Shown piece after piece: positions 56,421 through 64,000 of a DNA stretch of 64,000 nucleotides. The stretch is from positions 186,001-250,000 of the forward strand of contig JADJAH010000006.1 in assembly GCA_016704345.1 (NCBI GenBank). The letters are read 5' to 3'. Numbering within the stretch: the stretch's first letter is position 1; each line of letters begins with the position of its first letter. The translations under genes and the position numbers were made by a program. The DNA comes from Ignavibacteria bacterium. Its GTDB lineage: Bacteria; Bacteroidota; Ignavibacteria; Tepidaquicellales; Tepidaquicellaceae. The notes beneath the pieces are model-generated. The model saw only the letters and a list, made by a program, of their open reading frames with translations. It had not been told where the DNA came from and ran no database searches.

Positions 56421-58322
56421 TCACTTCCCAATGCTCTGCAATAATTGCATTGCCTGCATTGAGTTCGGGTCAACTTTCAGAGCTTCGTTAACGAGCCTTC
56501 GGGCTTCATCATTCCTTGAATGTTTCATTAAGTATTGTGCTCTCGATATAAATGCATTGAAGTATGCTGTCATTATTGAACTATGATGATAGTCATCTTT
56601 GTCAGTAGTTTCAAATTGAAAATCAGGTGAGCCATCATCAATAAATTCATCTGATTTTGTCAGCAAGGTTAGAATACCGTAAGGAACTTTCTTAAATTTG
56701 TCTTTGAACAACTGAGCTTCATCCTGTTCGATCTCTAATGTTATAAAGGTCTTTTGCCGGGGGAGTTATTTTCTGCAATGGAATTAAGCAGTGTTTTTTG
56801 AGCATTCTTGTACTTCTGAGATTGAATCCTTTGGCTTGCATTTACAGGAGAGTCAAACGCTTCTTTGTTCAACTCATAGTTTTTTACTTCAGTTAAGTAA
56901 TCGTCGAATTCTTTTTGGGAGTTTTCATAAACCTGAGGATTATGTTTCATCAAATACTCTACGTACCATGATTTATTCAGCAGTTCCTTATCAATAATAG
57001 TTAAGTCCTTTCTTATATTCTCAACTGATTGCAAATAGAGTGAAGGAGACACAACAAAATCCCATAGCTTAGTAATAATTATTGAATTCTCGGGTGCGGA
57101 AGCATATACATTCTCTACAAAAGTCCTTCACGGCATAATCCTTTGCTTTGCTTGCCCCACTGTAATTCATTGCCAATGGGATAATAAATATAAACATGAA
57201 AATAGTTGGCAACATTTTAGAAAGGCTTTCATATTTCAATACTATTGCAGTCATTCCAAAGCATATCCATATTGTTGTTACTACAAATGCAAGCAGAAAG
57301 TATGTTTCAATATCTATTATGTTATAGTTGATTGAGTAAAGGACTGTAGTGAGAAACAGCAAAGCAGTGAAGATGAATATTCTTTTGGATTCCTTAATTA
57401 TCATCAAGATACCGGGAATCGCCAATACAATTGGGAGGTACCCAAACTCCTTTGGATAAAGGGTAAAGAACTTGCCCAGTTGAGAGCTGACGGATTCTGA
57501 CGAAGAGAACATTCTTCTGCTGAATTCTTTGGCAGTTACGTGATTCCATAAACGTTCGATCGTATTTGGATTTCCCCAACTGAATTCTGCGGAATTGGCT
57601 CTTATCAAAATATAAATATAGGCTGAAAGTCCTATCAACATCGGAACAAAGAGAACAGCCAAGGCTTTGATGGAATTAATCTTTCCACCATATACAGAAA
57701 AGTACAAGTAAGCAAATCCAGGTATTAAATATGCAGTGGACATATGATTTGAAAATCCTAAACCTATTAAGAATGCAGATGTCATGAGGTTAACATCTAC
57801 AATATTGTCCCCCCCCCCCCCGTTTTCAAAAATTGCTTTTAAGAAGAAGTAAATTGTAGAGACGAATATTGCAATGTGCAGTGAGTAAACTTCAATCACA
57901 TTTGATGAATTCCAGTAGGTTAATCCAAAAGCAGCTATCAATGAACATCCCAGGCATATTTTGTTAAGAATCTCATCAGTGAGTTTTTGAGATTGCTTCT
58001 TATCAAGATTAGTCCTGAACTGTATTACTAATAGTGAGAGTAGTTTATACAACATAAATGAACCAAGCGCACCAAAAACTGCACTCATAAGATTAAGATT
58101 ATAGATCTTGCTGGCAATTGGAAGTTTTGAAAAGAGATTTCCAATCAGTGTAAACAAGGGATATCCGGTAGGATGAGCGATATTAAGATTTGAAGCTGCC
58201 GCTCCAAGTTCACCTGAATCTATAAAATAAATTGAGGGTGCCAAAGTTATTACATATACAATAAATGGTATTATGAACGAAAGAACAGGAAAGAGCAGAT
58301 TTTTCTTTTGCATCCAGAACAT
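56421..58322 (-). CDS. DUF2723 membrane glycosyltransferase, copy 2, with G13 tract (two frameshifts)
   Basis: About 630 aa when joined. Homologous throughout to the 52.8-kb copy: YFIDSGELGAAASNLNIAHP then TGYPLFTLIGNLFSKLPI. The active-site Asp-Glu pair of copy 1 (DSDE) is DSGE here. Frame breaks lie at 57119-57122 (an AAAA run; one base fewer restores DFVENVYASAPENSIII) and near 56745-56749 (one base more restores GKRPxxTLEIEQDEAQLF). The C-terminal TPR-like segment follows. A 13-base G run (minus strand) codes for ENGGGGDN in a loop, in frame as sequenced. Either decaying, phase-variable or mis-assembled. Confidence 0.82.
57809..57821 (-). repeat. 13-base poly-G tract inside the DUF2723 coding sequence
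   Basis: Thirteen consecutive C on the plus strand, read as GGG codons in a loop between membrane segments. The paralogous loop in copy 1 (SEKDSSLKG) has no such tract. Confidence 0.9.
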
Positions 58323-58926
58323 TGATTAATTTTAAAAGAAATATTTAATCACTGTAAATCCCATTTCGCGAACCATTTCGTCAATTTGAAAAGATTCCTG
58401 CTGCTGGGGGAGTTTCATTCTTGTAAAATCTGTACAACAACAGCTATGCGGCTGTTTAAAGATATCAAGCCACCTTAACACAACTTCATTGTCTCTAATC
58501 GGGTCGGGATTTGTCCTTGATTTCATACCTTCAGATGAAATTCAATTCCTTGATCATTTTTTCACTTCGGTTTTGGTTTTGCAACATCCGGCAAATCGGA
58601 ACATAAGCCGAATCCGCTTTTTTTCTGACTATTACATATTTGAGATTTTTCATTTTAGATTTATCTGAGATTGTTTTATCAGTTGCCCTCAACATTATTT
58701 ACGGATCAAATTTACAAAAACGAATTCTAATATGAAACTTAACCTCTTCCGTTGAATCTTAATTGATGCCGATAGAAGAGCGGGCCGGCGCGCAGGTGGA
58801 ATTGCGCGGTACTCCCGCCGACTTTGTGGAATGATTGCACAATTGTCTTTTATAAGTTATTAATTGTTCCTTTAAACTTTGTTATAGGATAAATTGCACA
58901 ACTTACAAATCACTTAATCACACATA
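58323..58926. other. Non-coding spacer upstream of rfbA
   Basis: 600 bases, no gene I can support. A 64-codon minus-strand frame (58332-58526) just upstream of the DUF2723 start has no family features. A GC-rich patch at about 58780-58830 (gcgcggtactcccgccgac) recalls the type A repeats but has no clear second arm. The AT-rich part near 58850-58920 is a plausible promoter zone. Confidence 0.5.
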
Positions 58927-59790
58927 TTGAAAGGCATAATCCTCGCCGGCGGGGCAGGTTCAAGGCTCTATCCGGTTTCCAAAGTTTACAGCAAACAACT
59001 CACGCTCATCTATGACAAGCCCTTGATCTACTATCCGCTTTCGATACTAATGCTTGCTGATATCAGAGATGTGCTTATTATTTCCAACGAAGAAACTATA
59101 CCGCTCTACAAAAAACTATTTGAAGACGGCAAAGACATCGGACTCAACATTGAGTATGCTCTGCAGCCGGCTCCAAACGGTATAGCAGAATCATTCATCA
59201 TAGGAGAAAAGTTTATTGGCAATGACGGAGTTACTCTGATTCTCGGCGATAATATCTTTTACGGAAATCTTGATTTCATTTACCGGGCTTTAAAGAATAC
59301 GGATGGCGCTACAATATTCGGCTATCGCGTGAATGATCCTGAACGATATGGTATAGTTGAGTTTGATTCAGGCGGCAAGGCAATCTCAATTGAAGAGAAG
59401 CCTTCTGCGCCGAAATCCAATTATGCAGTTCCCGGGCTTTACATGTATGACAATGAAGTTGTCAACATCGCTAAGAATATCAAACCTTCAGCAAGAGGCG
59501 AGCTCGAGATAACAGATGTTAACAATGTGTATCTTGAGAAAGGAAAGCTTAATGTTGAGAAGATCGGAAGGGGAGTTGCCTGGCTTGATACGGGAACACC
59601 GGAATCACTGCTTGCAGCTTCAAATTTCTTTGGGGTTATTGAAGACAGACAGGGACTGAAAGTCGCATGTCTTGAGGAGATTGCATACAGCAGAGGCTTT
59701 ATCACCAAGAGTGAATTCGAAGCGCTTGTGGAAAGAACTCCTAAATCGCTTTACAGATCCTACCTCGAAAAGATACTGAAAGAGAGTTGA
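58927..59790 (+). CDS. rfbA: Glucose-1-phosphate thymidylyltransferase
   Basis: 287 aa from a TTG start. Nucleotidyltransferase motif GIILAGGAGSRLYP then SKVYSKQLTLIYDKPLIYYP; product-binding parts LILGDNIFYG and VEFDSGGKAISIEEKP; GVAWLDTGTPESLLAASNF closes the active site. It makes dTDP-glucose from dTTP and Glc-1-P, the first step to dTDP-L-rhamnose. rfbC follows after 1 base; rfbB and rfbD are not in the window. Confidence 0.96.
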   Translation: MKGIILAGGAGSRLYPVSKVYSKQLTLIYDKPLIYYPLSILMLADIRDVLIISNEETIPLYKKLFEDGKDIGLNIEYALQPAPNGIAESFIIGEKFIGNDGVTLILGDNIFYGNLDFIYRALKNTDGATIFGYRVNDPERYGIVEFDSGGKAISIEEKPSAPKSNYAVPGLYMYDNEVVNIAKNIKPSARGELEITDVNNVYLEKGKLNVEKIGRGVAWLDTGTPESLLAASNFFGVIEDRQGLKVACLEEIAYSRGFITKSEFEALVERTPKSLYRSYLEKILKES

Positions 59791-59791
59791 G

Positions 59792-60376
59792 ATGAAAGTT
59801 GATAAGACATTCATTCCCGGTCTTCTTGTCATTGAGCCGGATTTCTTTCCGGATAACAGAGGTTTTTTCTTTGAATCATTCAACAAAGAAAAATATATAG
59901 ATGCAGGAATCACGGTTGAGTTTGTTCAGGATAACTTGTCGAAATCTACAAAGCATACCGTAAGAGGATTGCACTATCAGGCGGGTGAGTTTGCTCAGGG
60001 AAAGCTCTGTCAGGTAATAACCGGCAAAGTGCTTGATGTTGCGCTTGATATACGTTTCGGCTCGCCGACATTCGGCAAGCATTTCTCAGTAGAACTTAGC
60101 GGTGACAATCACAAACAGATCTGGATTCCGCCGGGCTTTGCACACGGCTTTTCTGTATTATCGGATGAGGCAATATTCTCATATAAATGTACAGCAAAGT
60201 ATGACAAATCATCGGAGCGAAGCATTCTGTATAATGATCCTGCTTTGGGAATCGAGTGGATGGTTGAAACACCGATAGTTTCTGACAAAGATCTAAGGCG
60301 AAGAATATTTGAAACAGAGAAAAAGAATTCTTCTTTGTGTAAACTCTTGGAATTAAAAAGAATTTTAAGATTTTGA
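59792..60376 (+). CDS. rfbC: dTDP-4-dehydrorhamnose 3,5-epimerase
   Basis: 194 aa cupin-fold epimerase. The catalytic histidine is in KHTVRGLHYQAGEFAQGKL; the barrel strands DVALDIRFGSPTFGKHFSVE and IWIPPGFAHGFSVLSDEAIF are typical, with the conserved tyrosine-bearing YKCTAKY. Converts dTDP-4-keto-6-deoxyglucose to the L-lyxo isomer in dTDP-rhamnose synthesis. Its stop overlaps the TTG start of the DUF2024 gene. Confidence 0.96.
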   Translation: MKVDKTFIPGLLVIEPDFFPDNRGFFFESFNKEKYIDAGITVEFVQDNLSKSTKHTVRGLHYQAGEFAQGKLCQVITGKVLDVALDIRFGSPTFGKHFSVELSGDNHKQIWIPPGFAHGFSVLSDEAIFSYKCTAKYDKSSERSILYNDPALGIEWMVETPIVSDKDLRRRIFETEKKNSSLCKLLELKRILRF

Positions 60377-60745
60377 AGGTCAGCGTTTGGGATACTTATG
60401 TTAAAAAAGGATGACGGCAGTGTTATGCACTTTGACATTCTGGTTCCTGAAGAAATGATTGACGAGAAGAAAATTTATGATTACGGAAGAAAGCATCTTG
60501 AAAGCAGGAATTTATCGAACACTGTTTTGGATGCCGAAGAATGCCAGAAGTGTCATATCGAAGTTGCAAGTGAACAAGTCATCGAATCAATTTCTGACAA
60601 AGGCTATTTCATAATTGAAATGGATGACATACCCGCAGAACTTCCTGAGAATCCCAACCGTTCGCAGATGATTTTGTATCTTCGGGCGAATTATCCACAG
60701 CACCGCTTTGCTGATTTCAAGGGTTTGAGTGATGAGGAGATATGA
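60373..60745 (+). CDS. DUF2024 family protein (one frameshift)
   Basis: About 123 aa. The true N-terminus is upstream of the visible ATG: TTG at 60373 gives MKVSVWDTYVKK, the standard DUF2024 start, overlapping the rfbC stop. The frame then breaks in an A6 run (60403-60408); one A fewer gives VKKDDGSVMHFDILVPEEM, as in relatives. The rest (ECQKCHIEVASEQVIESISD ... IPAELPENPNRSQMILYL) matches the family. Small soluble protein of unknown function. Confidence 0.82.
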
Positions 60746-60844
60746 AATTAGTTCAGAACTAAATCAGCACTTCGGATTCCTTGAAGAATAATGAATACAG
60801 TTACACTCGTGTTTTGATAAATCCATGGATGTTCAATAAGGTCA

Positions 60845-62041
60845 CTATTTCAGCAAAACCAATTTGATCGACTCGGAAAGATCTCCAACAGTCAATCTGC
60901 AGAAGTAAACTCCTCCTGCAAGGTTACTTCCGCTGAATGGTATCTCATAACTTCCTGCGGGTTGATAATTCTTCAGAGGTTCCGAGATTCTCCGTCCATG
61001 GACATCATAAATTTCAAGAGCTACAAAGGAGTTCTTGTCCAGTGTGAATCTGATCAGTGTTGTTGGATTGAATGGATTTGGGTAATTCTGTTGAAGCGTG
61101 AAGCTCTGCAGGAGTTGTTCCTGCAGGTTCTCAACTCCGAGCGGCAATGAATTTACAGGTGCTCTGAAAATATTTCCTCTGTTGCTTCCTGCGTAAATAA
61201 ATTCATCTGAAAAAGTAAGGCATGTAATATTGGTATCAGTTACTCCGCCGTTGAAAGACAACCATTGAAGACCATTATTCAGTGAATAAAAAATTCCCGA
61301 GTTTCTTAGAGCAGCAACAAGCACCCCATTCACAACTATAAGATCATTAATCCACGGATGCGGAAGCCCGCTATTGCTCTGCTGCCAACTGCTTCCTGTA
61401 TCAGTTGAATAGAAAAATCCGAGATCTGAGCCTGTAAAAAGAAGCCCCGGCTTGGATTCAATTGAATGCATGTTACAGTTGAGCAAGCCATTGCCGAACG
61501 GTGACCAGTTAACTCCGTTGTTTGTTGATCTGAATCCGCCGCCGGCAAGTCCTGAAGAAACCTGATTCATTCTTGTGCAGGCTAAAGAACATCACCCTCA
61601 CCCAAGGCAAACCTGCTCCAATTCACTCCGTTGTTTGTTGTTCTGAAAACACCGCAAGTGAGCACCCGCATAAACTACTCCGGAATCAGAGAGTAACCCA
61701 ACAACGCTGGTTTGGGAAATGCCCGAACCCGCGTCAATTATTCCAGGAGGAACAGATCTGAACACGCGCTCTGATATTGTTGAAACAAAAGATAACCCCC
61801 GACCGGGCAGAGATGTTGTACTAAGATTCTGTCCTAATCCTGAATTAGACTGGTTCCATTGAATTCCATTGTCAGGAGAATAGAAAAGCCGTCCTCCTGT
61901 AGCGGCGTAAACTGTATCATCATCTGCAAGTACTGAATTTATGAAAGAGTTCTGAAGGTTGGCGGTGTTTGTCCATTGGCCCGCAACCGAGCGACAGACA
62001 GCAATGACTGCAATCAAAAGGAGAAATCGTAAGAGAATCAT
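60845..62041 (-). CDS. Secreted BNR/sialidase-repeat-like protein with T9SS sorting domain (two frameshifts)
   Basis: About 400 aa when joined. Signal peptide (FLLLIAVIAVCRSVAGQ), then propeller-like repeats (VYAATGGRLFYSPDNGIQWN; LFTGSDLGFFYSTDTGSSWQ; IYAGSNRGNIFRAPVNSL), ending in a T9SS domain (FTLQQNYPNPFNPTTLIRF ... SIKLVLLK). Frame breaks lie at about 61653-61660 and at a T run near 61584-61586; between them the third frame reads GVFRTTNNGVNWSRFALGEG. Repairing both gives a continuous repeat. Surface-exposed or released; no catalytic sialidase residues seen. Confidence 0.83.
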
Positions 62042-62059
62042 TATCGTCAGAGAAATTTA

Positions 62060-63034
62060 TCAGTGAACTGCTTTCCCAGACTTCAACGCCTCCTTAAAAT
62101 AATCATAAGTGATTTTCAATCCTTCCGCTCTCGGTACTCTGGGTTCCCATCCGAGTATTTCCTTTGCCTTTGTGATGTCAGGCTGTCTTTGCTTGGGATC
62201 ATCTTTGGGCAAAGGCTTATAAACTATCTTCTGATCCGTTCCGGTAAGTTTTATAATTTCTTCAGCAAATTCTTTGATCGTAATTTCGTCGGGATTGCCT
62301 ATGTTGACTGGCATCACATAATCGCTCAACAGCAATCTGTAAATTCCGTCAATCAGATCATCAACAAAACAGAAGGAACGTGTCTGGCTTCCGTCTCCGA
62401 ATACGGTAATGTCTTCACCTTTGATAGCCTGGCTGAAAAATGCCGGAAGTGCACGTCCGTCGTTTAGTCTCATGCGCGGACCGTAAGTATTGAATATTCT
62501 GACGATCCTTGTCTCGAGTCCGTGATATGTATGATACGCCATTGTGATAGCTTCCATGAATCTCTTTGCTTCATCATAGACACCGCGTGGACCGATGGGA
62601 TTTACATTTCCCCAGTACTCTTCGTTCTGAGGATGCACACTCGGGTCACCGTAAATTTCAGAAGTAGATGCTATTAGAAATCTCGCCTTCTTTTCCTTTG
62701 CAAGTCCGAGAAGATTATGAGTGCCGAGTGAACCGACCTTCAATGTTTGTATCGGAATTTTCAGATAATCAATTGGTGAAGCGGGTGATGCGAAGTGAAG
62801 AATGTAGTCTAGCTTGCCGGGAACATGCACAAACTTTGTAACATCGTGAAAATAGAATTCAAATTCTTTCAGCGGGAACAGATGCTCGATATTGTGCATC
62901 GAACCTGTGATGAGGTTGTCCATTCCAATAACATGAAATCCTTCTTTAATAAATCTATCGCACAGATGCGAGCCTAGAAATCCTGCCGCGCCGGTGATCA
63001 GCACGCGTTTCTGAGTATTGTCGTGATTGGTCAT
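62060..63034 (-). CDS. UDP-glucuronate decarboxylase (UDP-xylose synthase), SDR family
   Basis: 324 aa from the ATG at 63034; the longer frame to 63103 is unlikely, because NHDNTQKRVLITGAAGFLGS places the Rossmann GxxGxxG at the usual distance. The active-site Tyr-Lys pair is in GPRGVYDEAKRFMEAI, with TSEIYGDP and IVRIFNTYGPRM. The family decarboxylates UDP-glucuronate to UDP-xylose; this subgroup is hard to tell from UDP-glucose epimerases but the YDEAKR context favours UXS. Likely feeds the same surface glycans as rfbA/rfbC. Confidence 0.9.
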   Translation of the reverse strand: MTNHDNTQKRVLITGAAGFLGSHLCDRFIKEGFHVIGMDNLITGSMHNIEHLFPLKEFEFYFHDVTKFVHVPGKLDYILHFASPASPIDYLKIPIQTLKVGSLGTHNLLGLAKEKKARFLIASTSEIYGDPSVHPQNEEYWGNVNPIGPRGVYDEAKRFMEAITMAYHTYHGLETRIVRIFNTYGPRMRLNDGRALPAFFSQAIKGEDITVFGDGSQTRSFCFVDDLIDGIYRLLLSDYVMPVNIGNPDEITIKEFAEEIIKLTGTDQKIVYKPLPKDDPKQRQPDITKAKEILGWEPRVPRAEGLKITYDYFKEALKSGKAVH

Positions 63035-63264
63035 TAAAATAATTTTTGTGCAATTTACAAATTGAAATCGTAAGATTGGAGTTAGAAAGCACTTAAGGTG
63101 CATTTTGTAGCACGGGGATTAACGGAGGAGACACTAAGATACACAGAGAGTGTTAAAGGGATATTAGAAGTAAATTCTCATTCCCGGTTTGTCTGCAGTC
63201 ACAGACAAGATGCCGGGAAATGAGAATTAGAATTTAAAGAACCACTACTTGGATCTTAAACCTC

Positions 63265-64000
63265 TTACGGTGTTACCTTACCAACAAAGTTAAATCCGTT
63301 ATTATCTACAATCGCAGCATCAGAGCCGTCAACTATAAAGTCTCCGTTTACATCAGTTGATACATAACCTCCGATGAAATTGAATGCGTCATTATCTACG
63401 AGTGAACCATCCGAACCGTCGACAAAACCATCCTGATTCACGTCGCCGCTGTAAATCGCAAAGGTCACAGGTGAAGCATCAACCTGTACCATGTTGCTGC
63501 CGAAGGCCTGAGAAGCAGTGAGTGCTAAATTGTAACTGTAAGAATTACCTGTGGAGTAAGTTTCACCACCTGTCTTGCTCCATGTCTCTACGCCGCTTCT
63601 GTATTTGAACTGCATATAATAAGTTCCTGACGGAGCGTTTTCGAAAACGCATTTGCCGATTAACGTCAAAGAATCAATAACTGTTTTCGACGAATCCACA
63701 ACTGCATATGGTGATGTATTATTTCTCAGATAAACCCTAACTGTATCTCTGAGATTGTGACTATTTGTGGAAGCATTGTACAGGCCTTCAATTGCCATCT
63801 TGATATTTACGGATATGTTGGAGTACTTGAAGAATGTACCGGCATTTCCACCGGCATAACCTAAAGTTGAATTTACAAATTGCATGTGCTGAAGTCCGTT
63901 TGTTGTTCCCTGTGCAGGCAGCGGTTCAGAGATCCATGTTGTTCCAAGGTCGGTTGTCTTGTAAGCAAAATTACCGGTTGTTGTATTCACACTGACTCTA
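63265..64000 (-). CDS. Secreted protein with YCF48 repeats and dockerin-like C-terminal module, 5' end outside the window
   Basis: The frame is open to the window edge; the GTG at 63990 is internal because the upstream codons are open. The visible start is the end of a YCF48-like repeat region (YKTTDLGTTWISEPLPAQGT; LGYAGGNAGTFFKYSN). The rest is the ~170-residue module shared with the 11.7-kb and 55.2-kb proteins: EGLYN..., APSGTYYMQFKYRSGVETWS, ASQAFGSN, YSGDVNQDGFVDGSD, DVNGDFIVDGSD, ending FNFVGKVTP. No T9SS sorting domain. Confidence 0.85.
   Translation of the reverse strand, partial: RVSVNTTTGNFAYKTTDLGTTWISEPLPAQGTTNGLQHMQFVNSTLGYAGGNAGTFFKYSNISVNIKMAIEGLYNASTNSHNLRDTVRVYLRNNTSPYAVVDSSKTVIDSLTLIGKCVFENAPSGTYYMQFKYRSGVETWSKTGGETYSTGNSYSYNLALTASQAFGSNMVQVDASPVTFAIYSGDVNQDGFVDGSDGSLVDNDAFNFIGGYVSTDVNGDFIVDGSDAAIVDNNGFNFVGKVTP

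Noticed and set aside
58332..58526. 64-codon minus-strand frame upstream of the second DUF2723 gene
   Set aside because: No family features, no ribosome site, and it lies where the promoter of that gene should be.
1..64000. tRNA or rRNA genes
   Set aside because: I scanned the spacers for T-loop (ggttcgaatcc-like) and rRNA signatures and found none. A covariance-model scan (tRNAscan-SE, Infernal) would be decisive.

Overview
The window looks like part of a chromosome from the Ignavibacteria/Chlorobi side of the Bacteroidota. Four secreted proteins end in a type IX secretion (T9SS) sorting domain with the SQNYPNPFNP signature. A PorV-like outer-membrane protein, a fused E1 alpha-beta dehydrogenase, an ileS-dksA-lspA cluster and an F0F1 operon without beta and epsilon fit the same placement. 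TTG starts are common. I see no tRNA, rRNA or CRISPR array.

Layout. 1-4.8 kb: ATP synthase genes a-c-b-delta-alpha-gamma, closed by a terminator. 5-6.1 kb: an old-yellow-enzyme oxidoreductase. 6.16-7.73 kb: an array of two alternating hairpin repeats next to a REP-associated (HUH/Y1) transposase whose catalytic tyrosine codon is a stop. 7.9-19.9 kb: large secreted beta-propeller proteins (SBBP, FG-GAP, YCF48 repeats). 19.9-24.4 kb: repeat-rich intergenic DNA around a conserved hypothetical gene and an NFACT/RqcH-type gene. 24.4-28.3 kb (minus): sigma-54-type activator, LptE-like lipoprotein, processive GT2 glycosyltransferase and a TPR protein in a tight operon. 28.6-31.5 kb: fused E1 dehydrogenase and ferredoxin. 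31.5-36.5 kb (minus): ileS, a DksA-type protein with a histone-like tail, and lspA. 36.8-38.7 kb (minus): ECF sigma, anti-sigma and Spy/CpxP-like protein. 38.8-51.4 kb: envelope and housekeeping genes (GNAT, DUF1460 amidase-like, plsY, transketolase N-half, asparaginase, PorV-like, CtpA-like protease, two DUF3108 proteins, LolA, flippase-like, DedA, OppF). 51.4-64 kb: a cell-surface region with NamZ muramidase, two DUF2723 membrane glycosyltransferases, rfbA/rfbC, UDP-glucuronate decarboxylase and several secreted proteins.

Two themes run through the window. One is secretion and surface decoration: T9SS cargo, three proteins sharing a different dockerin-like C-terminal module, PorV, membrane glycosyltransferases and nucleotide-sugar enzymes. 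The other is small palindromic repeat families, several with base-paired compensatory changes between copies, one of them beside a RAYT transposase.

Caution: eleven otherwise conserved genes carry fourteen apparent frameshifts, mostly one base lost or gained in a short homopolymer. This is what a long-read assembly with residual indels looks like. I give such genes as single spans and say where the frame breaks. Calls of decay or programmed frameshifting depend on checking the reads.
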